In this document: in pieces, positions 15,249 to 24,759 of the stretch
How positions within the stretch are numbered: the first letter of the stretch is position 1
How the letters are laid out: each line of letters starts with the position of its first letter
Virus record (IMG/VR): IMGVR_UViG_3300025127_000108
Coordinates: 1 to 36,858 of that record
Strand: one strand, 5' to 3'
DNA from: a virus
Length of the DNA stretch: 36,858 nt
Made by a program: the position numbers and the translations under genes
The notes under the pieces: model-generated
The model's database searches: none
What the model was told of the DNA's origin: nothing
What the model saw: only the letters and a program-made list of their open reading frames with translations

Positions 15249-15479
15249 ATGGCAATGACGAGGGCAAACATGAGCAAGCAAGTAAACAACCCCCCTGCTA
15301 AATATAAAGGGTTTTCTAAACTACCAGAAGCGGTGCAACAAAAGATGGACCCGGAACTGGCTAAGACTTATAAGTTTGGCAAGCTGGTGCGAGCGAAAGG
15401 TAAAGCTAAAGGCGGCATCAAGATACGTGGCGCAGGTGCAGCAACTAAGGGTACTATGGCTCGCGGTCCTATGGGGTAA
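15249..15479 (+). CDS. Small basic conserved protein, 76 aa
   Basis: A 76-aa protein with a helical segment (KYKGFSKLPEAVQQKMDPEL) and a Gly/Lys-rich end, KAKGGIKIRGAGAATKGTMA, followed by RGPMG. The ending (IKIRGxGAATKGxxARGPM) is one I recall from short proteins in marine podovirus tail regions. Function is unknown. The basic tail is similar in style to the cluster at 11169-14230, and the gene sits between two adaptor-like proteins. An ATG at 15255 is a possible alternative start. Confidence 0.75.
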   Translation: MAMTRANMSKQVNNPPAKYKGFSKLPEAVQQKMDPELAKTYKFGKLVRAKGKAKGGIKIRGAGAATKGTMARGPMG

Positions 15480-15482
15480 GTT

Positions 15483-16127
15483 ATGAACTACACTAGCTTA
15501 AAAGCAAACGTCGAAGACATATGTGAGCAGACGTTTACGGCAGACCAACATGCTTTGTTTGCACAGCAGGCAGAGCAGTTAATTTATAATACGGTGGATT
15601 TAACGTCCATGCGTAATGTGGACAGTGGTAGTTTAACCGCTGGTGATGAGCTGTATACTACACCTGATGGGTATTTATATACCTATAGTTTCGCAATAGT
15701 AAATAATGATACTCAGACTTTCTTACTAAATAAGGACTCTAATTTTTTAAGAGAAGCATATCCTGTAACCACAACTGCTAAACGTGGACTACCTAAGTTT
15801 TATGCTTATCACAGCACTTCGGGTAGTAAGATAAAGCTAATGTTTTCTCCAATCCCAGATGCTAATTATACATTAGAACATATCTACGCTAAGTATCCTA
15901 CATCAATAGTCACTGCAGGAGGCACGTATCTAGGCGACAACTTTGACACTGCACTTTTAAACGGTGTCCTCATGGAGGCTATTCGTTTTATGAAAGGTGA
16001 GCCTGATATGGTAGCTATGTACGAAAAACGTTATTTACAGGCGATTACTTTGTTAAAACGAAGTTCTGATGGCCAATTACGTCAAGATTACTATCGTTCT
16101 GGACAATACAGGATGCCCGTTAGTTAA
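15483..16127 (+). CDS. Adaptor / tail-neck-like structural protein, 214 aa
   Basis: The N-terminus SLKANVEDICEQTFTADQHA, followed by LFAQQAEQLIYNTVDLTSMR, and a beta middle resemble neck and tail-adaptor proteins of short-tailed phages. The C-terminal helix contains LMEAIRFMKGEPDMVAMYEK and ends RQDYYRSGQYRMPVS. It has no enzyme motif. It follows the 76-aa gene by 3 bases. In this module it probably contributes to the neck below the gp4-like adaptor. Confidence in the precise role is low; confidence that it is a virion gene is good. Confidence 0.75.
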   Translation: MNYTSLKANVEDICEQTFTADQHALFAQQAEQLIYNTVDLTSMRNVDSGSLTAGDELYTTPDGYLYTYSFAIVNNDTQTFLLNKDSNFLREAYPVTTTAKRGLPKFYAYHSTSGSKIKLMFSPIPDANYTLEHIYAKYPTSIVTAGGTYLGDNFDTALLNGVLMEAIRFMKGEPDMVAMYEKRYLQAITLLKRSSDGQLRQDYYRSGQYRMPVS

Positions 16128-16136
16128 GAGTGTATT

Positions 16137-16568
16137 ATGGCAATAACTCAAACATTATGCACATCATTTAAGGTAGCTCTCCTAAACGGAGAGATGGACT
16201 TTAGTGCTGATACATCACAAACATTTAAGCTTGCCTTATTCACCTCTAGTGCAACTTTAGATGCAACCACAACTGCGTATTCTACGACTAATGAAGTTAG
16301 CGGCACTGGATATACTGCTGGTGGAAATACTTTGACTATAGCTGCAAACCCTGCATCTTCAGGCACCACAGCGTTTTTAGATTTTGCTGATACAACTTTC
16401 GCTTCGTCGTCTATCACTGCTAGAGGCGCGTTGATATATAAATCTGGTGGTGGAGATCCTGCCATAGCAGTTATAGATTTTGGAGAAGATAAGCAGACAA
16501 GTTCTGCAGATTTTGTTATCCAATTTGGAACGGCAGATAAAACAAATGCTATAGTTCGTATAAGTTAG
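16137..16568 (+). CDS. Conserved virion-associated protein, 143 aa
   Basis: Beta-rich protein with the opening ITQTLCTSFKVALLNGEMDF and the characteristic stretch TFKLALFTSSATLDATTTAY, followed by TTNEVSGTGYTAGGNTLT. I have seen this pattern in proteins next to tail fibre genes of many phages, without an assigned function. It is compact and lacks a coiled coil or membrane segment. It could be a fibre-attachment or tail-tip protein. No clear ribosome-binding site precedes ATG 16137. It may be translated by coupling to the preceding gene, whose stop is 10 bases upstream. Confidence 0.78.
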   Translation: MAITQTLCTSFKVALLNGEMDFSADTSQTFKLALFTSSATLDATTTAYSTTNEVSGTGYTAGGNTLTIAANPASSGTTAFLDFADTTFASSSITARGALIYKSGGGDPAIAVIDFGEDKQTSSADFVIQFGTADKTNAIVRIS

Positions 16569-16581
16569 TGAGGACTCGCAG

Positions 16582-19224
16582 ATGGCAACACAGTTTAGTA
16601 CATTATTAAAAATAGCTTTACCTACTCAAGGTGAGTTGAGTGGTAGCTGGGGTAACACTGTAAATGAAAACATAACCAAGATGGTAGAAGAGGCCATAGC
16701 TGGCACTGCTACTATAAATACTTGGAGCACCAACTCTGCCACATTATCCACAGCTAACGGCACAACAGCGGAATCAAGAAACGCTATATTGAACCTTACG
16801 GACACAGGTACGTCGTTGTCTGGTGCGGCTACGGTGATTGTGCCAGCACTCAGTAAAATATTCATAGTAAAGAATGGCACGGCTCAGACAGTCACTGTTA
16901 AGACAGCATCAGGAACTGGTGTCGCTGTTACAGCCGGAGAAACTTGCTTTGTGTTTTGTGATGGCACAAACGTAGTCGAAGCTCTTGATCGTGTCGCTGG
17001 TAATTTTAATGTTGGTGGTAATCTAACTGTAGATGGCAACGCCACTATTACAGGCACAACCACACTAAACGGAGGAACTCTCACATTAGGAGATGCCGCT
17101 TCTGATAATGTGGTTTTTGGGGCAGATGTAGACTCGTCCATAATACCTGATGATGATAATACATTTGATTTAGGATCATCCAGTCAACAGTGGCGAGATA
17201 TATACATCAACGGCTCCGCATATATTGACGGGTTAGCAGAAGACATACTAGTTGCCACCGACAAGAAAGTGCTTTTTAGAGACTCGGCTATATTTATAAA
17301 CTCTAGCGCTGACGGACAGCTTGACATTGATGCAGACACTGAAGTCGAGATAACTACTACAACTGTTGATTTGAATGGTAACTTAGACGTTTCAGGAACA
17401 TCCACGCTCACAGGTAACGTAACTCTTGGCGCTCAATTACGTATGCCGGACAATACGGAGCATAAAATACTTATAGCTGATGGCACTAGCTTTGAAGAAA
17501 AAGCTCTCGGTGATCTATCAGAAATATCCACAGTGGCAAATGATGATGTGTTTCTTGCAGTAGATACTTCAGGTGGCGGATTAAAAAGAATAACTCGCAG
17601 TACGATAGTCTCAGGTCTGGCCACATCTTCGGGCCTATCAAACGTTGTTGAGGATACGAGTCCGCAGCTTGGGGATGATTTGGACACGAATAGTTTCAAC
17701 ATAAAATTTGACGATGCGCATGGAATAAATGATGACGATGATAAAGAATTAATTGTTTTTCAAAAAACAGCCTCTGCAGTAAATCAGTTTGATATAACGA
17801 ACGCCGCCACTGGCAATGCTCCTGAGATATCTGCTACAGGTGACGATACCAACATTAGTTTTAAGATAACACCAAAAGGCAGTGGGCAGGTTTTATTAGA
17901 TGGTAATGTTGGAATTGAATCAGGTGTTATTGACTTAAAGAATAGCGGCTCTGTTTCTAACATTAAATTTTATTGTGAGTCATCTAATCTGCACTATACT
18001 GCGTTGCAATCTTCTGCTCACTCAGCATACTCAGGAAACGTCACGTTAACTTTACCGCCCGTAACTGATACACTTGTCGGTCTAGCTGCTACTCAAACTC
18101 TAACTAACAAGACGCTAACTACACCTGTGATAGCAGAGATAGATAGCTCTGCAGATATTACCTTAGATGCAGATGCTGACATCGTGCTTGACGCTGCAGG
18201 AGGTAATATTGAATTTAAAGATGCAGGCACATTACAGTTAACCATTGATATGGACGGAACTGCTGGTGCGCAAGTTATACAGCTAGGTGTGGACAGCGAC
18301 GATTTAATATTTAAGCAGTATGATGGCACAACTGTTTTGACTTTGGACGATGACACGACAGTCAAAGTTGCAACAGATTTAACAGTTGGAGATGATCTTA
18401 GCCTGATCTCTGATGGTGCTATATTATCTTTTGGTGCAGATAGTGATGTAACTTTAACTCATACCGCAGATACCAAACTAACTTGTAATCTTGTCATGGA
18501 GGCAACCACTTTTGAACCCACTGCAGATACTTCTACAGGTGATGCTGCAGCGATAGGATTTACTTCAAGTGAAGGAATCATCATTACAGGCCAAGGTAGT
18601 TCTAACGACGTCACTATTAAAAACGATGCTGATGCAGAAGTTATAGGCATACCCACAGGCACTACTAACGTAAATATTGTTGGCGTAGCTACAGCTGCTA
18701 CATTTGAACCAGATGGAGATACCTCTAGTGGAGATAATGCAGCCATAGGGTATGCAGCAGCAGACGGAATTGTTATCACAGGGCAAGGTTCTACCTCTGA
18801 TGTAACTATCAGAAATGACGCTGATGCTGCTGTAGCCACGGTTCCAACAGGGACTACAATATTTCAGTTTGAAGATGATGTTAAAGTCAATGGGCGAGCA
18901 ACTAGTCACATAAAAACACAAAGCTCTGGAGATTCTGATTTTGATCTAAGTCTTGCTAATAATTTTAAATTCACTTCTACAGCTGATGAAGCTATTACCT
19001 TTTCTAACCCATCAACCGGACAGTCTGGTAATATTATATTTATATGTGCAGATTCTAGTCACACTATTACAGCTGCTGAGAGAGTGGGCGTTGATGCTGC
19101 GACTCTTACCCGCATAAATACTGCTGGGACTTACTTTCTTTCATACTATTGCACTAACAATGATAATAGTGACAATAGCATTTTATTAACCGCTTCACCC
19201 GCACTCATAGCAGGAGGCACTTAA
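16582..19224 (+). CDS. Tail fibre protein, 880 aa
   Basis: Long fibrous virion protein. The N-terminus (STLLKIALPTQGELSGSWGN, then TVNENITKMVEEAIAG) is the usual virion-attachment start of marine phage fibres. The middle is built of beta-repeat segments such as NFNVGGNLTVDGNATITGTT and DDDNTFDLGSSSQQWRDIYI. Residues about 640-765 contain two tandem 64-residue units (TFEP-x-x-DTS-x-GD...). The C-terminus (about 800-880) looks globular and may bind the receptor. No lyase or deacetylase motif was noticed. It overlaps the following fibre gene at TAATG. Confidence 0.85.
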   Translation: MATQFSTLLKIALPTQGELSGSWGNTVNENITKMVEEAIAGTATINTWSTNSATLSTANGTTAESRNAILNLTDTGTSLSGAATVIVPALSKIFIVKNGTAQTVTVKTASGTGVAVTAGETCFVFCDGTNVVEALDRVAGNFNVGGNLTVDGNATITGTTTLNGGTLTLGDAASDNVVFGADVDSSIIPDDDNTFDLGSSSQQWRDIYINGSAYIDGLAEDILVATDKKVLFRDSAIFINSSADGQLDIDADTEVEITTTTVDLNGNLDVSGTSTLTGNVTLGAQLRMPDNTEHKILIADGTSFEEKALGDLSEISTVANDDVFLAVDTSGGGLKRITRSTIVSGLATSSGLSNVVEDTSPQLGDDLDTNSFNIKFDDAHGINDDDDKELIVFQKTASAVNQFDITNAATGNAPEISATGDDTNISFKITPKGSGQVLLDGNVGIESGVIDLKNSGSVSNIKFYCESSNLHYTALQSSAHSAYSGNVTLTLPPVTDTLVGLAATQTLTNKTLTTPVIAEIDSSADITLDADADIVLDAAGGNIEFKDAGTLQLTIDMDGTAGAQVIQLGVDSDDLIFKQYDGTTVLTLDDDTTVKVATDLTVGDDLSLISDGAILSFGADSDVTLTHTADTKLTCNLVMEATTFEPTADTSTGDAAAIGFTSSEGIIITGQGSSNDVTIKNDADAEVIGIPTGTTNVNIVGVATAATFEPDGDTSSGDNAAIGYAAADGIVITGQGSTSDVTIRNDADAAVATVPTGTTIFQFEDDVKVNGRATSHIKTQSSGDSDFDLSLANNFKFTSTADEAITFSNPSTGQSGNIIFICADSSHTITAAERVGVDAATLTRINTAGTYFLSYYCTNNDNSDNSILLTASPALIAGGT
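18508..18880 (+). repeat. Two 192-bp repeats in the fibre gene
   Basis: Units beginning acttttgaaccc (18508) and acatttgaacca (18700) are offset by 192 bases. They encode a 64-residue module each, with IGxxxxxGIxITGQGSxxDV and NDADAxVxxxPTGTT conserved. Synonymous changes show they are old enough to have diverged. Confidence 0.75.
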
Positions 19225-22200
19225 TGTCTATAATACAGGGTGGTGGCGCTCACAATGTAGATAGTGCAGATGCTGTTTTTGATCATTTAATCAACCAGTC
19301 TTTGCGGTTTGCGGATGATGATAATCCATCTTTAACATTTAGCCCATCATCTTCCGGAAACAGAAAAACTTGGACACTTAGTCTTTGGGTAAAACGTGCC
19401 AATATAGGAAATATGACAGGTCAAGAGATTCCTATTTTTTCTGCGGGTACTTCGGGAACCTCTTGGGCTATATTTTTTACCGCTGATGACGAATTGTTTA
19501 TACAATCGAGAAGTAGTAGTTCTAATCAATTTGTTCAAAAAACTAATGGCCTTTTTCGTGACGTTAGTGCTTGGTATCACATTGTATATGCCTTTGATAC
19601 TACACAAGCAACAGATACCAACAGATCTAAATTATATGTAAACGGTGAACAGATTACTCTGATTCAACACACCAGCAATACACTATATCCTAGTCAAAAC
19701 ACAGATTATCACGTTAATAACTCATCTCTTACTCACTATATCGGCTACGGTGCTACTCATAATGAATATTTAGATGGTTATTTAGCTGAAGTTAATTTTA
19801 TTGATGGCGCACAATATGACGCTAGTTATTTCGGCGAGACGAAAGACGGGGTGTGGATACCAAAAGAATACAGCGGCAGTTATGGCACTTATGGTTGGCA
19901 TCTCGATTTTGCTGATAGTAGTGATATTGGCAACAATGCAAACACCACAGATGGCACAAATGATTGGACTGTAAGTGGGGGTGGTTCGCCTACTTTAGTC
20001 GCAACTGATGTTGTACCAGATAGCCCAACCAATAATTTTGCTACAATGAATCCTCTTGATCAAGAGCAACAAGGCAGCAATGAAAATCAATATCGTGATG
20101 GAAATCTTGACGTTAAGTCAATAGGATCTTCTGGACGAGGAAAAACAAGAGCAACATTTGAAATCCCAACCACAGGAAAATGGTACTGGGAAACAATGGC
20201 CGAAAATACTACTGGTATGGAATTTGGTATTTTACCCTCATCAGAAGATCTTGATAACGCCGATCAATTAGGTGGTTTTGCTGGGGGTTACACCTATAGA
20301 AGTTCTGATGGGAACAAGAAAAATAGTGGGACTAAATCATCGTATGGAAATAGTTATACAAATTTAGATGTGCTTGCTGCTCTGGTAGATGCTGATGCGG
20401 GTGAAATATTTTTTTACAAGAACGGAACTATTCAGAATAGTGGAACCGCTGCATTTACTAGTTTAGATATGACTAAAGGATTTATGCCAGCTTGGGGTGA
20501 TATTACCACAAGTGGCAACGGCAGAATGGCTTTTAATTTTGGGCAGGATAGTACGTTTGATGGGCAAAAAACTGCTGGAAATAATACAGATGCAAATGGT
20601 AGAGGAGATTTTTTATATACTGTCCCGACGGGTGCATTAGCCCTCTGTTCAGCCAACTTACCAGACCCAACCATTGGCCCCGGAAAAGATCAAATAGCCG
20701 AATATTACTTTGAAACACAATTATATACGGGAGATGGTGGAGTACAACATATTGGTTCAGGTGGCGCACGGCATCCGCAAGATACAGTTACTATAGCAAA
20801 AAGTTTACGGTTTGAGGACTCAAGTTTACATCGTGATATAACTTCTTCTGGAAACACACGAACATGGACTTGGAGTGCTTGGGTAAAAAGATCATCTTTG
20901 GGTGGTTCTAATGGTCAGTATTTATTTACTGATGGTAAATCAAGTTCTTTATCTTCTTTAAATTTTGATTCTAGTGATAGGTTATATGCTCAATTAAGAG
21001 ATACTACAGCTGGCGCTAGTAAATATAAATTAACCAATCGTACATTTAAAAGTTTGTCTACGTGGTATCACATTGTCTGGCGTGTCGATACTACGCAGTC
21101 AACTGCTTCTGATAGAAGTCGGCTATATATTAATGGAACGCAGATAACGGATTGGAATACTGAACAAAATGTTGCTAGTGCCAGTAACGAAACTACTATA
21201 AACGCTAGTGGGACAGATCACCTTATAGGGGCATACAACACTAGTTCTACCAGCAGGCATTTTGATGGTTATATGGCTGAAGTTAATTTTGTTGACGGTC
21301 AATCATACGGTCCAGAAACTTTTGGTCAAGTTGGGTCAAATGGGTATTGGATTCCTAAATCGTTAAGTGGAGTTAGTTATGGAAGCAGCAATAATAGCTT
21401 CAGGTTAGACTTTGCAGATTCTTCTGCTTTAGGAGATGATGAAAGTGGTAATGGAAATGATTTTGACATTACAGATAACGTAGGCACACATGATCAAGTT
21501 ACTGATAGCCCCACACAGAATTTTGCTGTATTAGATTCTAATTATGTAAATGATAGAACACAAACATTTGCGGAAGGAAACCTTGACTATAGCAGCACAC
21601 AAACAAGTACAAATCCTGCGGTTGTAAGTACCTTTGCAGTAAACACTGGTAAGTGGTATTGGGAAGTATATATTCGTGCGCAAGGAAATAGTGCTAATAG
21701 TGTAGGGATTGCTAGTAAGCCAAACGATTTACAAGACGATTCTACTGCTGGCTATTCAAAAGACTGGGCTTTTTCTTATCAAAAAAGCGGCACGGCACGA
21801 AATAACGGTGATACAAGTTATGGAGATGCTTGGTCAACGGGCGATATTATTGGCGTAGCCTTAGATTTAGATGCTGGAACAGTAAAATTTTATAGGAACG
21901 GAACAGTACAAAATAGTGGAACTGCTGCATTTACAGGATTAAGTAGCACAGAAGGTTTTACATCTTATAGCTTAGTTTATAACAGCGGCGCACAAGTTTA
22001 TAACTTTGGGCAAGACGATAGTTTCGCTGGCAATAAAACAAGTGGCACTGCTGGAGCGGCAGATGCTAATGGCGCGGGTGCATTTTATTATACTCCACCT
22101 TCAGGCCATCTTGCATTATTAGATGACAATATACCGGTAGAAGGTATAAATGCACCTGATTGGGTTTGGATTAAGAACCGCAGTACGGATAACGTTTCAA

Positions 22201-23216
22201 ACGTTTTACAAGATAGTGTTCGTGGTATGGGTGCTAATGGAGTAAACTTCAACAGTCTAATTACAGATTCTGATACAGCAGAATTTGAACAAACTGATGC
22301 TGATGGTGTTAGTAGCCTTGATTTTCAAGGGTTTACAGTCGGTTATAATGATTCTACCGCTTTTAACAAAGCCTCAGAAACGTATGTTGCTTGGATGTGG
22401 AAGGCTGGTGGCGCACCAACTGTAGATAATTCTGCTGCCGCTGATGCGGCTCCCACAGCAGGGTCAGTAAAAATTGATGGTGCCAACAAAACCGATGCGT
22501 TTTCTGGCTCACCTAGTGCTGCTGTGACAAGATTATCTGCAAGCACAGTCGCCGGATTTAGCATAGTGACGTTTGCAGGCAGTAGTAGCAACGTGACCCT
22601 GCCACATGGTCTTTCTAGTGCGCCAGAATTTATTACTGTTCGGAGACGTAATGAAAATTCTTCTAACTGGTTTACATATCATAAAGGCGCACAATCAAGT
22701 GGTGCATTAGTTGGGTATTTAAATACACCTACTAATGGATATGATTTTGGGGCCAGTTCAACAGTTTTTCAAGATACGCAACCGACAGACAATGTATTTA
22801 GTCTTGGCAACAGTAACGCTAACAAAACAGGTGACACTTATGTAGCTTATTGTTTTCATAGCGTTGAAGGCTACAGCAGAATCGGATCATATACTGGCAA
22901 TGGTAATGCAGATGGCACGTTTGTCTACACAGGTTTCCGGCCCGCATGGGTTCTTTTTAAGCGCTCTGATGGTGGAAATTCACAAGCTAATGGATGGTTT
23001 TTGATGGATACCAAAAGAGATACAAACAATGTGATGACCGAGTTTTTGCGTCCAAATACAAATGACGATGAAGATACAGCGGCGAACTCAATAGCAGATT
23101 TTTTGAGCAACGGATTTAAGTTACGAGGTACTGGCGGAGATGTTAACACAAGTAATGCTAACTATATTTATCTCGCCTTTGCTGAAGCACCATTTAAGTT
23201 TGCCAATGCCCGATAG
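19224..23216 (+). CDS. Large tail fibre with duplicated LamG-SPRY units
   Basis: A 1330-aa virion protein, the largest complete gene here. Two copies of a LamG/concanavalin-like domain are visible: about residues 25-215 (SLRFADDDNPS, TWTLSLWVKR, YLDGYLAEVNFIDG) and about 525-715 (SLRFEDSS, TWTWSAWVKR, FDGYMAEVNFVDG). Each is followed by a SPRY-like domain: about 318-415 (GKWYWE, EIFFYKNGTIQNSGTAAF) and about 809-905 (GKWYWE, TVKFYRNGTVQNSGTAAF). The C-terminal third (about 975-1330) resembles DUF7483 (WVWIKNR..., WVLFKRSDGG..., and the ending YIYLAFAEAPFKFANAR). These are carbohydrate-binding-type folds, so receptor or surface-glycan binding is likely. Confidence 0.85.
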   Translation: MSIIQGGGAHNVDSADAVFDHLINQSLRFADDDNPSLTFSPSSSGNRKTWTLSLWVKRANIGNMTGQEIPIFSAGTSGTSWAIFFTADDELFIQSRSSSSNQFVQKTNGLFRDVSAWYHIVYAFDTTQATDTNRSKLYVNGEQITLIQHTSNTLYPSQNTDYHVNNSSLTHYIGYGATHNEYLDGYLAEVNFIDGAQYDASYFGETKDGVWIPKEYSGSYGTYGWHLDFADSSDIGNNANTTDGTNDWTVSGGGSPTLVATDVVPDSPTNNFATMNPLDQEQQGSNENQYRDGNLDVKSIGSSGRGKTRATFEIPTTGKWYWETMAENTTGMEFGILPSSEDLDNADQLGGFAGGYTYRSSDGNKKNSGTKSSYGNSYTNLDVLAALVDADAGEIFFYKNGTIQNSGTAAFTSLDMTKGFMPAWGDITTSGNGRMAFNFGQDSTFDGQKTAGNNTDANGRGDFLYTVPTGALALCSANLPDPTIGPGKDQIAEYYFETQLYTGDGGVQHIGSGGARHPQDTVTIAKSLRFEDSSLHRDITSSGNTRTWTWSAWVKRSSLGGSNGQYLFTDGKSSSLSSLNFDSSDRLYAQLRDTTAGASKYKLTNRTFKSLSTWYHIVWRVDTTQSTASDRSRLYINGTQITDWNTEQNVASASNETTINASGTDHLIGAYNTSSTSRHFDGYMAEVNFVDGQSYGPETFGQVGSNGYWIPKSLSGVSYGSSNNSFRLDFADSSALGDDESGNGNDFDITDNVGTHDQVTDSPTQNFAVLDSNYVNDRTQTFAEGNLDYSSTQTSTNPAVVSTFAVNTGKWYWEVYIRAQGNSANSVGIASKPNDLQDDSTAGYSKDWAFSYQKSGTARNNGDTSYGDAWSTGDIIGVALDLDAGTVKFYRNGTVQNSGTAAFTGLSSTEGFTSYSLVYNSGAQVYNFGQDDSFAGNKTSGTAGAADANGAGAFYYTPPSGHLALLDDNIPVEGINAPDWVWIKNRSTDNVSNVLQDSVRGMGANGVNFNSLITDSDTAEFEQTDADGVSSLDFQGFTVGYNDSTAFNKASETYVAWMWKAGGAPTVDNSAAADAAPTAGSVKIDGANKTDAFSGSPSAAVTRLSASTVAGFSIVTFAGSSSNVTLPHGLSSAPEFITVRRRNENSSNWFTYHKGAQSSGALVGYLNTPTNGYDFGASSTVFQDTQPTDNVFSLGNSNANKTGDTYVAYCFHSVEGYSRIGSYTGNGNADGTFVYTGFRPAWVLFKRSDGGNSQANGWFLMDTKRDTNNVMTEFLRPNTNDDEDTAANSIADFLSNGFKLRGTGGDVNTSNANYIYLAFAEAPFKFANAR

Positions 23217-23225
23217 GAGATAGTT

Positions 23226-23795
23226 ATGCCGTGGAAACATAATCATAGGATCATAGCAATAGGGCGCGCTTGGGTAAGTGACGACAATATTAAATATCCT
23301 GCTCAGTGGGTCAAAATGAGCGATACAGCAAAAGCTGCGGCGGGGCTGGTCTGGGAAGATCCACCAGCATCAGAAGCACCGTATGACAATCGCTTTTATT
23401 GGGGTAGAAAAACTGATGGCACATTGATTGAAAAAGCCTTGGCCGATGTTAATGCCGTTGATGATGATGGTAAGGCTATTATTGATGATGATGGTAAGCA
23501 GATGGTTACATTAGGTTTAAAATCTATAGCCATAGCACGAATCAAAATAGAGGCGGCTAGTTTGCTTGCACCGTACGATTGGTACGTTGTAAGGAAAGCA
23601 GAGACTGACAAAGCCATACCATCAGATGTAAGCACCTATCGTGCAGCAGTTAGAACGTCGTGTGCAAATATTGAAACAGCAATAAACGCTGTTGATACTC
23701 ATGCAAAATTTATGGCTCTGTACGACACACCTGTTGACAGTAATGGTGAACCAACTGGTGTTGCACCAATAAATGATTGGCCCGATGAGATTTAA
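23226..23795 (+). CDS. Probable tail fibre assembly / fibre-associated protein
   Basis: A 189-aa acidic protein. After an N-terminal KYPAQWVKMSDTAKAAAGLV and WEDPPASEAPYDNRFYWGRK come two short DDDGK repeats (about residues 78-90). The C-terminal segment LLAPYDWYVVRKAETDKAIP with VSTYRAAVRTSCANIETAIN is shared by phage tail-assembly and XkdW/DUF4376-like proteins that follow fibre genes. The most likely role is chaperoning or capping the fibres encoded upstream. It follows the 1330-aa fibre by 9 bases, with AGGAG just upstream of its ATG. Confidence 0.75.
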   Translation: MPWKHNHRIIAIGRAWVSDDNIKYPAQWVKMSDTAKAAAGLVWEDPPASEAPYDNRFYWGRKTDGTLIEKALADVNAVDDDGKAIIDDDGKQMVTLGLKSIAIARIKIEAASLLAPYDWYVVRKAETDKAIPSDVSTYRAAVRTSCANIETAINAVDTHAKFMALYDTPVDSNGEPTGVAPINDWPDEI

Positions 23796-24295
23796 TGGAA
23801 CCGATAACGACAGCAGTCGCTGCTGTAGCAGCTGCATCAAATGCCATCGCTTTTATAAAGGCGAGGATTAACGATGTTCAATCTGTTGCTGATATTTCAC
23901 AACAAATCGGCACACTATTCGATTGTCAAAAGAAGCTCAATGAAGAGCGTAACAAACAAGCTGGTGTTGGGGATATTAAGTTTCAAAGCAGCATTGATGC
24001 AGTGCTTGAGGCTAAAAGATTACAGGAGCAGATGCAAGAAATCAAAACTCTGATTAACTTGCGGTTTGGACCAGACACATGGAACGAGATTGTCAACCAT
24101 CATAATCAGAAACTTAGGGAACAAAAGGAAGCGGAGAAAGCGGCGCGTAAAGAGGCTCGAAGAAGGGCCAAGGAAATTGAAGAGACGATTAAAACAACAA
24201 TGCTCGTCACCTGTATTATCGCGATTGCGGTAGCCCTGTTTATTTTCTTGTTTGCGACTATAGCTCAGAGCAGCGCAGAGGAGATCGTGTTATGA
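23795..24295 (+). CDS. Tail-anchored membrane protein with coiled coil
   Basis: 166 aa. An Ala-rich hydrophobic N-terminal helix (TTAVAAVAAASNAIAFIKAR) is followed by a charged helical core, then a strongly basic and acidic coiled coil (about 110-132, EQKEAEKAARKEARRRAKEI). A single membrane segment follows (about 135-158, MLVTCIIAIAVALFIFLFAT). Layout suggests an inner-membrane protein with its bulk in the cytoplasm. Its place at the head of the small lysis-region genes suggests a role in lysis timing or membrane interaction. I cannot name a family. It overlaps genes on both sides by 1-4 bases. Confidence 0.75.
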   Translation: MEPITTAVAAVAAASNAIAFIKARINDVQSVADISQQIGTLFDCQKKLNEERNKQAGVGDIKFQSSIDAVLEAKRLQEQMQEIKTLINLRFGPDTWNEIVNHHNQKLREQKEAEKAARKEARRRAKEIEETIKTTMLVTCIIAIAVALFIFLFATIAQSSAEEIVL

Positions 24296-24612
24296 CTCAA
24301 AAGAAATTACAAAAAGATAGCGTATATTCAGAATATGATGAAGATGGTGATGGTATAGTATCTGATGAGGAGTTATCACACGTTAAAGAAATCAAGAAAA
24401 CAGAAACAGAACTACGCAAAAATTTAGCTCAATTACGTATGGCTAGGTATACTTTAGTTTTTATGGGTTGTTACGCTGTATTTTTAGCGTCTCCATGGTG
24501 TTCTGCAGAAAAATTAGAAGGTTTAGGTGCAGTCACCGACCTCATTTTTCTTAGTGGCGCAGGCATAGTCGGTGCATACATGGGTACAACAGCATGGATG
24601 AGTAAGAAATAG
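24292..24612 (+). CDS. EF-hand membrane protein (holin-like)
   Basis: 106 aa. It holds a canonical EF-hand loop DEDGDGIVSDEE (residues 16-27, with Asp at 1, 3 and 5, Gly at 6 and Glu at 12), then a charged helix. Two membrane segments follow: about 53-70 (TLVFMGCYAVFLASPW) and about 78-101 (LGAVTDLIFLSGAGIVGAYM). I recall this arrangement from marine phages. The EF-hand predicts Ca2+ binding, and two membrane helices are typical of class II holins. A Ca2+-responsive lysis or membrane protein is an inference. Overlap with the previous gene is 4 bases. Confidence 0.8.
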   Translation: MTQKKLQKDSVYSEYDEDGDGIVSDEELSHVKEIKKTETELRKNLAQLRMARYTLVFMGCYAVFLASPWCSAEKLEGLGAVTDLIFLSGAGIVGAYMGTTAWMSKK

Positions 24613-24624
24613 GAGTGATTAACA

Positions 24625-24756
24625 ATGATTACTGGTAGAGGTAAAAGACAACTGAAAAAGGTTGTTAAGGGTCTTAGTAAAGCTTCTAAAACACATGCTA
24701 AACAAGCTAAAACTCTTAGAAAAATAATGAATACCAAGAGGAAAGGTAGAATATGA
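24625..24756 (+). CDS. Small basic protein, 43 aa
   Basis: ATG 24625 to TGA 24756, preceded by AGGAG 9 bases upstream. The protein begins MITGRGKRQLKKVVKGLSKA and ends TKRKGRI; it is strongly basic and helical. I recall similar GRG-x-+QL-x-x-VVKGL-x-x-AS-x-x-HA-x-QA proteins in marine phages at the same location. Function is unknown. It could be a peptide that interacts with membranes or with nucleic acids. It overlaps a short ATG frame, and the next gene starts 3 bases after the stop. Confidence 0.72.
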   Translation: MITGRGKRQLKKVVKGLSKASKTHAKQAKTLRKIMNTKRKGRI

Positions 24757-24759
24757 GTT

